From Deltaproteobacteria bacterium (lineage in GTDB: Bacteria > Desulfobacterota > Desulfobacteria > Desulfobacterales > JAUVVS01), in assembly GCA_030604545.1 (NCBI GenBank), contig JAUVVS010000046.1, positions 1 to 9,369 on the forward strand: a stretch of DNA of 9,369 nt, read 5' to 3'. This document shows, one piece after another, positions 1 to 6,244 of this stretch. A program made the position numbers and the translations under genes. The first letter of the stretch is position 1. The number at the start of each line of letters is the position of its first letter. The notes beneath the pieces were generated by a model. That model did not search any database and was not told the DNA's origin. It saw only the letters and a list, made by a program, of their open reading frames with translations.

Positions 1-74
1 ATTGCTATAAGCTTGTATCTATGATAGTCACCATACGTTTTAAAAGAATATATTTTTTCAGATTTTGAAGTCAC

Positions 75-908
75 TTGAAAATCAATATGGTTGATTTGCC
101 TTTTATAATTAGTGCCCCTTCTATGGTGTTTGGAATGAATTTGCTGGAAAATGCAAAGCGTTTAGCAAGTCTTGTGGATAATATTGAAATCGTATTATAT
201 TATACACCCACCCTTCACAACATCCCCAGCCATAAAGAAATGCGTACTTTGAAAAAAATAGGAGATCAGGAAAATATGACCTTTACGGTTCACCTTCCAG
301 CATCGCTGGAGGTGGCGTCTCAGGATAAAAAAATACGCAAGGAATCCATACAACAGGCCAAAGATCTTCTTAACAACTTGGCGGAAATTAATCCCATCCA
401 CTATATTCTTCACATTCCCTTTACCCAACCAACCTTGGTGCCGGTGCCGGGCTTATACTTTACGCCGGAGTGCCAGGAAAAGTGGGATGAATGGACCAAA
501 CGGGCCTTGGAGTCTCTGGAAATGCTTAATGAAACAATGGGACGGTCAAACAAATTGTTGATAGAAAACATTAATTATTCGCCTTTTTTTTTAAAGCCCT
601 TTGCAAAGAACGATTTATGTGATCTTTGCCTCGATTTGGGGCATCTGATACTGGGCCGGGAGAATGTAACCGAAGTAATAAAGCAGTATCTTAATTTCAC
701 AAAAGAGATTCACCTTCATGGAGTAAATGGATATGAAGAACATCTGAGCCTTTCTATATTGCCCAAGGATTTAGTGCAGGAGTGGCTGAGGTATTTAATA
801 AAGTCTTCCTTTAAAGGGGTGATCAACCTGGAAGTGTTCAATCCACGAGATTTGAAATCGTCCATGGAAATCGTCTTTGAAGCATTTCGCGAGGAAACTC
901 AAGAATAG
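75..908 (+). CDS. cbiR: CbiR-like cobamide-remodelling phosphodiesterase (AP endonuclease 2-like TIM barrel)
   Basis: Predicted 277-residue soluble TIM-barrel protein of the xylose-isomerase-like/AP endonuclease 2 superfamily. The N-terminal pattern (PFIISAPSMVF, then VDNIEIVLYY, then TVHLP) resembles CbiR, which removes the lower ligand of cobamides so that they can be rebuilt. Candidate metal ligands visible at barrel strand ends are H73, H113, E164, D187, H190, H213/H215, H223 and E253. The start is TTG at 75, with a weak GAAG about 4 bases upstream; an in-frame ATG at 87 is an alternative that costs four residues, and a TGA at 66-68 rules out a longer protein. It is the only + strand gene and converges on the CobW-type GTPase gene. 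The corrinoid-methyltransferase neighbourhood fits a role in cobamide salvage. It could instead be another sugar-isomerase-like barrel; the CbiR assignment is from remembered family pattern, not from a search. Confidence 0.72.
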   Translation: MKINMVDLPFIISAPSMVFGMNLLENAKRLASLVDNIEIVLYYTPTLHNIPSHKEMRTLKKIGDQENMTFTVHLPASLEVASQDKKIRKESIQQAKDLLNNLAEINPIHYILHIPFTQPTLVPVPGLYFTPECQEKWDEWTKRALESLEMLNETMGRSNKLLIENINYSPFFLKPFAKNDLCDLCLDLGHLILGRENVTEVIKQYLNFTKEIHLHGVNGYEEHLSLSILPKDLVQEWLRYLIKSSFKGVINLEVFNPRDLKSSMEIVFEAFREETQE

Positions 909-977
909 ATGAATCATGTTTGTATTTCCTCTATTGGCATCTGATCGGTTCATGAGTGTTATAAATTGTATCATTAA

Positions 978-2078
978 TTAATCATATTGATCATATCGAT
1001 AGGTGGGATTTGGTGGTGCAGGGCGGAAAGTATTGAGGTATAAGATACTTGCTTCCGCTTGATCCTTTTTTTTAATATAATCCACCGTACCGCTCAAAAT
1101 GGAAGAAAGATCGCCCGGAGAAAGTGTGGCTCGAACATTGATGGTAACATTCACGTTGTCAATGGAATCGGCAAATCGATTTTCCAGCAGAGGTTTACTT
1201 TCCGCGTGAGATGTACCGCATTTTACGCTCTCATTTCTCCCTACAACCAGTATTTTCAGATTTCCGATGTGCCCGTTTAGCTCAGCAACCCGGCTTTTAA
1301 TATTATCGACCATCTTAACGGAAAAAGTGTTTCCATCCACGGGTTCGGGAAACTTCACAAATAGTTGAGCGTTAAGCCAACCTATATCAGCTTCGGCTTT
1401 GGCATATTCATCATAGTCGATTTCCTTAAGCCATTTCTCACCCGGCGGCGTTACCTGAATAAGATCCACCCATTTTTCCAGACCTATACCTTCTTTTGCA
1501 GAAATTGAGTGCACCTCAGTGCCGGGATATTTGGAACGAACCTCTTTTAGAAGTTTGTTAAGCTCATCCATAGTCAAAGTATCTGATTTTGTAATGACTA
1601 TAAAGTCTGCTTCTTCCAACTGCTTATCAAACAGGAATTTCACGGACGAAATTTCATCGTCGTAATTATCCACAAGTTCGACCCAGCGCTGGGGTTCCAC
1701 TAGAACTGAAAAAGCCAAAGTGTTAACTTTATTATTCATCTTATCGAGCATGGGGCGAATTACGGTAGCAACAAGGTCCGTACAGCTTCCAACAGGTTCT
1801 GCGAGGATGATATCTGGATGTATTGATTCTATGTTTTTAGTAATAGCTTGTAAGAGTCCATCGAAATTACAGCAAAAACAGGAACCGGCGACTTCTTGTG
1901 TTGAAAATCCATTATCCGCAAGAAAAGCAGTGTCAACAAGGCCATCGGACTGATCGTTCGTGATAGCGGCAGTTGATATGCCACGCCGTTTGAGAATCTT
2001 TCCCAGCGCCCGAATGGCTGTTGTTTTTCCGGCTCCTAAAAATCCTCCGATAAACATTAGTGAAGGAATTGTTTTCAT
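978..2078 (-). CDS. CobW/G3E-family GTPase, CxCC type, methyltransferase-associated
   Basis: Predicted 366-residue P-loop GTPase of the G3E (CobW/HypB/UreG) family, whose members use GTP to load or insert metal into target proteins. The Walker A motif GFLGAGKT is at residues 12-19, an ND at 41-42, a metal-binding SCFCC motif with Cys67, Cys69 and Cys70, a Walker B-like EPVGS at 94-98, and the base-recognition TKSD at 163-166. The C-terminal third is not obviously the usual CobW_C domain. I start it at the ATG at 2078 because that gives MKTIPSLMFIGGFLG directly before the P-loop and has AAGGA just upstream; the frame stays open for 32 further codons upstream, but that extension is hydrophobic and unlike the family. 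It lies downstream of the PadR gene with about 190 bases between, so it may have its own promoter (TTGAAA and TAAAAT are present upstream at a poor 19-base spacing). Target metal and client are unknown. Confidence 0.85.
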   Translation of the reverse strand: MKTIPSLMFIGGFLGAGKTTAIRALGKILKRRGISTAAITNDQSDGLVDTAFLADNGFSTQEVAGSCFCCNFDGLLQAITKNIESIHPDIILAEPVGSCTDLVATVIRPMLDKMNNKVNTLAFSVLVEPQRWVELVDNYDDEISSVKFLFDKQLEEADFIVITKSDTLTMDELNKLLKEVRSKYPGTEVHSISAKEGIGLEKWVDLIQVTPPGEKWLKEIDYDEYAKAEADIGWLNAQLFVKFPEPVDGNTFSVKMVDNIKSRVAELNGHIGNLKILVVGRNESVKCGTSHAESKPLLENRFADSIDNVNVTINVRATLSPGDLSSILSGTVDYIKKKDQAEASILYLNTFRPAPPNPTYRYDQYD

Positions 2079-2267
2079 AATCCTTGCTTCCTTTAAATAT
2101 GAATTGAGTAGCTCAAGACTCCAAAGTGTAAAAAAAATGTAACATTTTAACCGTTTAAAACAGGTTCGTTTCAAAGGTAATTTAAATTTTTCTTTTCAGG
2201 CCCACAATAGATCCTTACTTTATTTTCAATCGTTGGTAATTTTCGATTTTTATTTGAAAACAGAAAT

Positions 2268-2684
2268 TTACGATGATTCATTCGCTTGAAATTGCACCTT
2301 TGGCAGGGAAGCTGCAGGGAAGACCGTCCTTGCATGATTAAAAAATCTGTCTATTAATGACAATTGAAGGCTTAATGTCTGTATCCAACGCCAAAGACAT
2401 TCTTTGCCAGTCTCGGTTAGGAAAAATTTACGCTTTGCCGGCCCTTTATCAGGAGTATCCCATTTGGAAAAAAGCATCCCACGTTCTTCCAAAATCTTTA
2501 AATGGCGGTATAGACCAGTGATATTGATAGGAATATCCAAATCACCCCAATAATCATTTATTATTTTTTTTATCTCGTAGCCGTGTGTCCCTTCGTGGTT
2601 ATAAAGTGTTAATAATACCCAGGGTCCTGTGAAGTTACTCATGTTTTTTCCCGAGCATGGACAATCTTCAATATTAATTGACAT
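2268..2684 (-). CDS. PadR-family winged-helix transcriptional regulator with N-terminal CPC motif
   Basis: Predicted 138-residue PadR-type regulator. The winged helix is recognisable from GPWVLLTLYNHEGTHGYEI through the recognition region ITGLYRHLKILEERGML to the wing GPAKRKFFLTETG, followed by a C-terminal helix for dimerisation. Before it sits an N-terminal EDCPCSGKN segment with Cys8 and Cys10. The ATG at 2684 is chosen because an AAAGGAG ribosome binding site precedes it by about 11 bases and the longer upstream frame is leader translation. A good sigma-70-like promoter and a palindrome overlapping its -10 element lie immediately upstream, so the gene is probably autoregulated. It sits between the thioredoxin-reductase-like gene and a CobW-type GTPase gene in the same direction. 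The Cys pair could bind a metal or sense redox state; that is inference. PadR proteins are usually repressors relieved by a small ligand; the ligand here is unknown. Confidence 0.88.
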   Translation of the reverse strand: MSINIEDCPCSGKNMSNFTGPWVLLTLYNHEGTHGYEIKKIINDYWGDLDIPINITGLYRHLKILEERGMLFSKWDTPDKGPAKRKFFLTETGKECLWRWIQTLSLQLSLIDRFFNHARTVFPAASLPKVQFQANESS

Positions 2685-2708
2685 AGTATAATAATCTCCT
2701 TTATTCAC

Positions 2709-2727
2709 TATTATACATTGTATAATA
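2709..2727. promoter_or_regulatory. Palindromic operator candidate for the PadR-family regulator
   Basis: A perfect 19-bp inverted repeat, TATTATAC-ATT-GTATAATA, with 8-bp arms. It covers the -10 element of the padR-like gene. A further half-site GTATAATA occurs at 2686-2693, next to the start codon and 34 bp (about three helical turns) from the matching half at 2720-2727. PadR regulators are known to bind short AT-rich dyads in their own promoters, so autorepression is the natural reading; binding itself is inferred. Confidence 0.6.
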
Positions 2728-2749
2728 TATAAAAATAAAAGATAGTCAA
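2722..2749 (-). promoter_or_regulatory. Promoter of the PadR-family gene
   Basis: On the - strand, TTGACT (2744-2749) is followed after 16 bases by TATTAT (2722-2727), close to the sigma-70 consensus. The start codon lies 37 bases downstream of the -10, leaving room for a short leader with an AAAGGAG site. The palindrome at 2709-2727 overlaps the -10 element. Confidence 0.6.
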
Positions 2750-2855
2750 TAGTCCAAAAGACGATTTTCACTTTGTACAGGGTTGATTTTTTGGTTTAAT
2801 AAAAATGAAGAAATCGATCGAGGGTTTAAAGCATACAAGACTTTTAAGATCAGTT

Positions 2856-2888
2856 ATCGTCAAATAGTTGAGTGGGCAATGGTTGAGT
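2856..2888. repeat. Solitary copy of the octad GGTTGAGT-type repeat
   Basis: This 33-bp stretch begins ATCGTCAAAT and continues with AGTTGAGT, GGGCAAT and GGTTGAGT. It matches the left arm of the inverted-repeat element at 5971-6003 with one base missing in the middle unit and a few substitutions. It lies just 3' of the thioredoxin-reductase-like gene. No matching inverted arm is seen near it, so it looks like a solo end or remnant. The rest of the 2772-2905 gap shows no clear terminator. Confidence 0.65.
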
Positions 2889-2905
2889 CTGAATTAGGAT
2901 AAGTC

Positions 2906-3826
2906 TCATCGTTTTGATTCTAAAAATTCAAAAGCATATGTTGCGGCTCTTGCACCATCGGCACATGCTGTAACTACCTGCCGGAGGTCTGTATCCCTGA
3001 TATCACCCGCTGCGAAAAGGCCGGAAAAGGATGTCATGAGTTTTTCGTTGGTCTTTATATATCCTTCGGAAGTGGTCTCAACGGAAATTTGTAACATATC
3101 TAAATTGGGGCCCCATCCAACAGCCATAAATACGCCATCTACGGGAATTTTTCTTTCCTTTTCTTTTTTTGTTGATACGACTATTCCATCAATACACTCC
3201 TCACCACTAAATGAAACAACCTGTGTATCCAACAAAACTTCAATATTATCTGTTTTCTCAACAGACTTTCTAAGGACTGCTTCCGTCTTGAGTTTGTGAC
3301 CACGATAAATCTGAATTACCTTCTTTGCAATTTTAGAAAGAGAGAGTGCCTCTTGGCTGGCCATATTTCCACCGCCAATCACCGCAAGGGTGGCATCTTT
3401 ATTTCGAAATAGAGGACCGTCGCATAGGGAGCAAAGGAATATCCCCTTTTTGTCTACGTTGGGCACCTCTAAAGTCCTTGGTATCACACCGCACGCAACC
3501 AATGTGACTGGAGCGAAATATTCCTGAGAGTTTAAATCAATCCCCATAAACTGGTCACCATTATGGGTTAATTGATTTAAGCGGATCATAGGAAAAAATG
3601 CACCTTCCTTCTGGGCCTGTGCAAATACAGAAGCACCAAATTGCGCACCAGGTATTCCTTCGATGAAACCAGGATAATTCATTAGTTTCTCAATCATGTA
3701 AAGGTTCCCCCCAGGCGTATCTCCCAAAACGACTACATTCATTCCCAAGCGTTGCCCGTAAATGGCAGCGGTCAATCCGGCCGGGCCGGTTCCCACAATC
3801 ATTAAATCATATTGGTTTTCTGCCAT
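2906..3826 (-). CDS. trxB: Thioredoxin-reductase-like FAD/pyridine-nucleotide disulfide oxidoreductase, atypical cofactor site
   Basis: Predicted 306-residue flavoprotein with the size and layout of low-molecular-weight bacterial thioredoxin reductase. The FAD-binding GTGPAG is at residues 12-17, the redox-active CSLC (Cys132, Cys135) is followed by DG, the second dinucleotide motif GGGNMA is at 151-156, and the C-terminal FAD motif reads GLFAAGDI. The canonical NADPH-binding HRR is replaced by YRG at 174-176, and GGGDSA by GGGNMA, so NADPH may not be the electron donor. Known atypical thioredoxin reductases of sulfate reducers and clostridia use other donors. Start ATG at 3826 has GGAGG about 9 bases upstream. 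It is last in a run with the ABM protein, CobW-type GTPase and mini-thioredoxin genes, suggesting the mini-thioredoxin as partner. The gene symbol reflects overall family, not proven NADPH:thioredoxin activity. Confidence 0.85.
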   Translation of the reverse strand: MAENQYDLMIVGTGPAGLTAAIYGQRLGMNVVVLGDTPGGNLYMIEKLMNYPGFIEGIPGAQFGASVFAQAQKEGAFFPMIRLNQLTHNGDQFMGIDLNSQEYFAPVTLVACGVIPRTLEVPNVDKKGIFLCSLCDGPLFRNKDATLAVIGGGNMASQEALSLSKIAKKVIQIYRGHKLKTEAVLRKSVEKTDNIEVLLDTQVVSFSGEECIDGIVVSTKKEKERKIPVDGVFMAVGWGPNLDMLQISVETTSEGYIKTNEKLMTSFSGLFAAGDIRDTDLRQVVTACADGARAATYAFEFLESKR

Positions 3827-3872
3827 GACGAATTACCTCCGCATACAATTGAATACAATAGCCCTTTTAGAT

Positions 3873-4184
3873 TTACTTTGGAAACTGTGCGTAATATGTA
3901 CCTAAGACATAGGATTCATATTGAGTAGGGCCGTCGAGCCATTTTTCCAACTTTGCCTCATTGGCTATTCTTTCTTTATTCCCTTTCCACTTAAGCCAAT
4001 TGTCTATCCCATGCCAGGTACTGACTACGAGTATTTCTTGGGGATTATCATGGTTAAACAAAGATACACCGGAAATGTATCCCTTTTGGTTCATGGCATC
4101 AGAGCGGAATTTATTTAATAGTGCAAAGACTTCCCTTGCTTTTCCTTCCTTAATTTTTCTTTTGATTAATACTTTGACTACCAT
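3873..4184 (-). CDS. ABM-domain (antibiotic biosynthesis monooxygenase-like) small protein
   Basis: Predicted 103-residue protein with the dimeric alpha/beta-barrel ABM pattern: an N-terminal strand VVKVLIKRKIKEGK, a helix FALLNKFRSDAMNQ, then GYISGVSLFNHDNPQEILVVSTWHGIDNWLKW. The family ranges from cofactor-free monooxygenases to haem-degrading or simply binding proteins, so the substrate cannot be told. Full length for the family. ATG at 4184 has AAGGGA about 8 bases upstream. It lies 46 bases before the thioredoxin-reductase-like gene and 80 bases after the CobW-type GTPase gene, in the same direction, so probably in the same transcript. A small dyad, AATTTAT with ATAAATT, brackets its ribosome binding site and might fold over it; this is only suggestive. 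Confidence 0.75.
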   Translation of the reverse strand: MVVKVLIKRKIKEGKAREVFALLNKFRSDAMNQKGYISGVSLFNHDNPQEILVVSTWHGIDNWLKWKGNKERIANEAKLEKWLDGPTQYESYVLGTYYAQFPK

Positions 4185-4264
4185 AATTTATATCCCTTGT
4201 CTTATAAATTTAAGTTTTTCAATTTCCCAGTCATTTTTCCCATGCGATAAAAATTAAGAAAATG

Positions 4265-5296
4265 CTACGACTGTGAAAAGGGTTGAAACACCCCCAAACT
4301 GGACCAGCTTCCGGTCTTTGAAGCCTTTTCAATTCCTTCCATCGATTCGGGCGGTCCAATAAAGACTACGATGTTTTTATGCTCAATACGATCTTTTGGA
4401 ATTTCTGATTTTTCAATTGTCCAGTCTCCCATGACATAACTAAAAATATGCACATTCCCCTTTTCTTCTACAAATCCTTTTGCACGTAAAACAGCAGAAG
4501 GCAATTCTTCAGCCATCTGTTCAACCTGTTCGAGGCTATTACCCGACCATTGATAGGCAACGGAAACCAGCTGGTCAGGCGGAGTTATCTCAAGGTCAGG
4601 GCTGTCTAAAAGCTCGTCTATATACTTTTCAAGTTCATCGGCTGATAATATTGGTTTTTTATCTTTCTCTAAGGCTGAATCATCATTCCCTTCAATTTGT
4701 TCTTCAGGAAAGAGAAATCTATCAAGGGGTATGTCTGCGTATGTAGTCTCAAAAAAGAAGGGGTCAGGATGAAATTTGCGAACAATCTCCTTTGTATCCT
4801 CGATGGTCTCGGCAGATGCAAGGTCAGTTTTATTTATGATAAATACAGAGGAAGACGCGATCTGTTTCTCTAAAGAGGCATAAGCGTTATAGGCATCCAA
4901 GAAGTGTGCGGCATCTATTATGCAAAACTGCTCCATAAATTGGAAACGATTGTTGAAAATGGGGAGTTCTATATCCCGTTTTAAATCGGAGGGGTTTGCG
5001 ACACCAGTCGACTCTATAATAAGGACATCAGGCCTAACGGTTGTGCTGAGCTCGTAAAGACCTTTAATGAAATCGGTTTTAACACAAACACAGAATATAG
5101 AACCCCGGCTGATTTCCATCATGTCAATATCATCACCCTCTATCAATGTCCCATCAACACCGATTTCGCCGAATTCGTTCATTAAAATAGTAAGCTTCTT
5201 ATCTTTGGGAAACCTGTCGATGATACGATTTAAAAAGGTTGTCTTCCCGCTTCCCAGAAAACCGGCAATCAGATAAACATGAGTTACATCAGACAT
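4265..5296 (-). CDS. CobW/G3E-family GTPase, CxC type
   Basis: Predicted 343-residue G3E GTPase. Walker A GFLGSGKT is at residues 12-19, NEFGEIGVD at 40-48, Walker B-like ESTG at 95-98, and NKTD at 155-158. The usual GCxCC metal-binding motif is replaced by GSIFCVC (Cys69, Cys71), which marks a separate subfamily from the other CobW-type gene in this window. A CobW_C-like domain is likely after the acidic linker near residue 205-225 (SVAYQWSGNS onwards). Start ATG at 5296 has GAGGAG 11 bases upstream and lies 2 bases after the stop of the mini-thioredoxin gene, so translation is probably coupled. Role inferred: metal delivery or GTP-driven assembly for the methyltransferase system. Client unknown. 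Confidence 0.87.
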   Translation of the reverse strand: MSDVTHVYLIAGFLGSGKTTFLNRIIDRFPKDKKLTILMNEFGEIGVDGTLIEGDDIDMMEISRGSIFCVCVKTDFIKGLYELSTTVRPDVLIIESTGVANPSDLKRDIELPIFNNRFQFMEQFCIIDAAHFLDAYNAYASLEKQIASSSVFIINKTDLASAETIEDTKEIVRKFHPDPFFFETTYADIPLDRFLFPEEQIEGNDDSALEKDKKPILSADELEKYIDELLDSPDLEITPPDQLVSVAYQWSGNSLEQVEQMAEELPSAVLRAKGFVEEKGNVHIFSYVMGDWTIEKSEIPKDRIEHKNIVVFIGPPESMEGIEKASKTGSWSSLGVFQPFSQS

Positions 5297-5298
5297 AT

Positions 5299-5544
5299 TT
5301 AAATATTCTCCTCTATCTTTTCTTTAATCTCCTCAACAGAAAGTACCTTTCCCACCGACACTGTCTTTCCTGCAATGATAAGGCCAGGTGTCATGAATAC
5401 GCCCATTTTTGTAAAATAATTGACGTCGTTTACTTTTTTTACTTCAATACCCATTGAAGGATCAAAGTCTGATGTAGCCGATACCGTATTTTCATAAAGC
5501 TGATCACAACGTTTGCATCCTGTGCCCAAGACTTCCACTTTCAT
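5299..5544 (-). CDS. Mini-thioredoxin of the Thioredoxin_3 (redox-active disulfide protein 2) family
   Basis: Predicted 81-residue thioredoxin-fold protein. The active site GTGCKRC has Cys10 and Cys13, the cis-proline is in MTPGLII (Pro53), and the C-terminus (GKTVSVGKVLSVEEIKEKI) is typical of this short archaeal/anaerobe family. Full length. The start ATG at 5544 has an ideal AAAGGAGG 8 bases upstream. It is followed 2 bases later by a CobW-type GTPase gene and, further down the same strand, by the thioredoxin-reductase-like gene, its probable electron source. Known members act as small disulfide reductants; the target here is inferred to be something in the methyltransferase cluster. Confidence 0.88.
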   Translation of the reverse strand: MKVEVLGTGCKRCDQLYENTVSATSDFDPSMGIEVKKVNDVNYFTKMGVFMTPGLIIAGKTVSVGKVLSVEEIKEKIEENI

Positions 5545-5570
5545 TGTTTAGCCTCCTTTATCAACGCCAC

Positions 5571-5616
5571 TGCCGGATGCTGATTATAGAATTCCACATC
5601 CGGCATCCAGCATCTA
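5571..5616. repeat. GGATG-unit inverted repeat / intercistronic hairpin
   Basis: TGCCGGATG (5571-5579) pairs perfectly with CATCCGGCA (5597-5605), a 9-bp stem with a 17-base loop. Read on the - strand the 3' side is a run of 7-base units, GGATGCT-like, ending at 5616; the left side carries GGATGCTG, so alternative pairings exist. It lies between the zinc-ribbon and mini-thioredoxin genes, ahead of the latter's ribosome binding site. No T-run follows on the - strand, so it is not a classical terminator; it may be a dispersed repeat or an mRNA-stabilising hairpin. Confidence 0.6.
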
Positions 5617-5619
5617 AAA

Positions 5620-5919
5620 TCACGTATACAGGGGTTCAGCATTACCCGATTTTTCAATTATTTTAAGGGGATTATGACAAAATTTGCAAACACCCAATGA
5701 TTCATTTGATCGTATAAAATATGCCCAAAAATCAGAATATTTTTGAATATCTTCCGAATCGCTTTTACCGTGTAATTCCTCCGGGTTCTCTAACTGCCTG
5801 ATGCGATCCGATTTTCCACAGTAAGGGCACTTAACCCCGAAAAGTGCCACATCTGTTTTCGGCAAGCCATTATCTAAAATAAACTGCTGCAACCTTTGGA
5901 CGACTTCATTGGTTTCCAT
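5620..5919 (-). CDS. Small zinc-ribbon protein of unknown function
   Basis: Predicted 99-residue soluble protein that I do not recognise by name. It has two CxxC knuckles, CPYC (Cys31, Cys34) and CKFC (Cys78, Cys81), separated by 43 residues containing an acidic, aromatic segment (DSEDIQKYSDFWAYFIRS). Four cysteines in this arrangement suggest one zinc ribbon or rubredoxin-like metal site. The ATG at 5919 has only a weak GGGA-type ribosome site, and the stop is TGA followed one codon later by TAG, so it is an ordinary stop. It heads the run that continues with the mini-thioredoxin and CobW-type GTPase. A role as a metal carrier or adaptor is possible but unsupported. Confidence 0.72.
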   Translation of the reverse strand: METNEVVQRLQQFILDNGLPKTDVALFGVKCPYCGKSDRIRQLENPEELHGKSDSEDIQKYSDFWAYFIRSNESLGVCKFCHNPLKIIEKSGNAEPLYT

Positions 5920-5972
5920 CTTTTAATCCCATTGAATTAGATTTCAGAACTGGAAGTCTAAACACAGACATC

Positions 5973-6122
5973 GTCAAATGGTTGAGTGGTTAAGTGGTTG
6001 AGTAGAAAAAGATTTATAATTAAATCAATATGTTAATATTTGCAAACTGTTGTATGTCCAATTCTTTTGAAAATGGCTATTATTCTTATCATTACAACTA
6101 CTTAACTACTCAACTATTCGAC
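5973..6122. mobile_element. MITE-like 150-bp element with 28-bp imperfect terminal inverted repeats
   Basis: The left arm (5973-6000) and right arm (6095-6122) are inverted copies matching at 24 of 28 positions. Both arms are built of 8-base units, GGTTGAGT/GGTTAAGT at left (5980-6003) and ACTACTTA/ACTACTCA at right. All four differences are A/G changes; three of them would be G-U pairs in a + strand transcript, so that RNA could form a 27-of-28-bp hairpin. The 94-base interior is AT-rich and has no open frame worth calling; on the - strand it holds TTGCAA and TAATTA spaced 17 bases, a weak candidate promoter for the zinc-ribbon operon. No clear target-site duplication is visible. The element fills most of the 325-base gap 5920-6244; the rest (6123-6209) shows nothing I can identify. 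Confidence 0.65.
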
Positions 6123-6209
6123 AGCTTAACGAGATCTGAAGTATATTGAAATGCGATACAAATATAGAGATTGAGGAGTTCAGAGATTGGGATTACGAAT
6201 AATTTTAGT

Positions 6210-6231
6210 AGGGGCCCTCTGTGGGGCCCCT
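6210..6231 (-). terminator. GC-rich hairpin terminator after the thioredoxin-like gene
   Basis: GGGGCCC (6211-6217) pairs with GGGCCCC (6224-6230) around a 6-base loop, with one further A-T pair outside. It begins 13 bases after the stop of the thioredoxin-like gene on the - strand and is followed by an AT-rich stretch without a pure T-run. It therefore resembles an intrinsic terminator closing the methyltransferase operon, though it could also be a plain stabilising hairpin. Confidence 0.55.
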
Positions 6232-6244
6232 GTTTTGAGGTTAC

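Noticed and set aside
909..977. Bidirectional terminator between cbiR and the GTPase gene
   Set aside because: The convergent gap is AT-rich but I find no stem strong enough to call.
2079..2174. 32-residue N-terminal extension of the CxCC-type GTPase
   Set aside because: The extension is hydrophobic and unlike G3E N-termini, and the ATG at 2078 has AAGGA just upstream and places the P-loop at the normal distance.
2685..2771. Longer PadR start at 2771
   Set aside because: The segment contains the promoter, operator and ribosome binding site; its translation is low-complexity hydrophobic sequence not found in PadR proteins.
2906..2908. Second selenocysteine at the TGA ending the thioredoxin-reductase-like gene
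   Set aside because: Only three sense codons follow before a TAA, the C-terminus is already family length, and no GC-rich hairpin follows.
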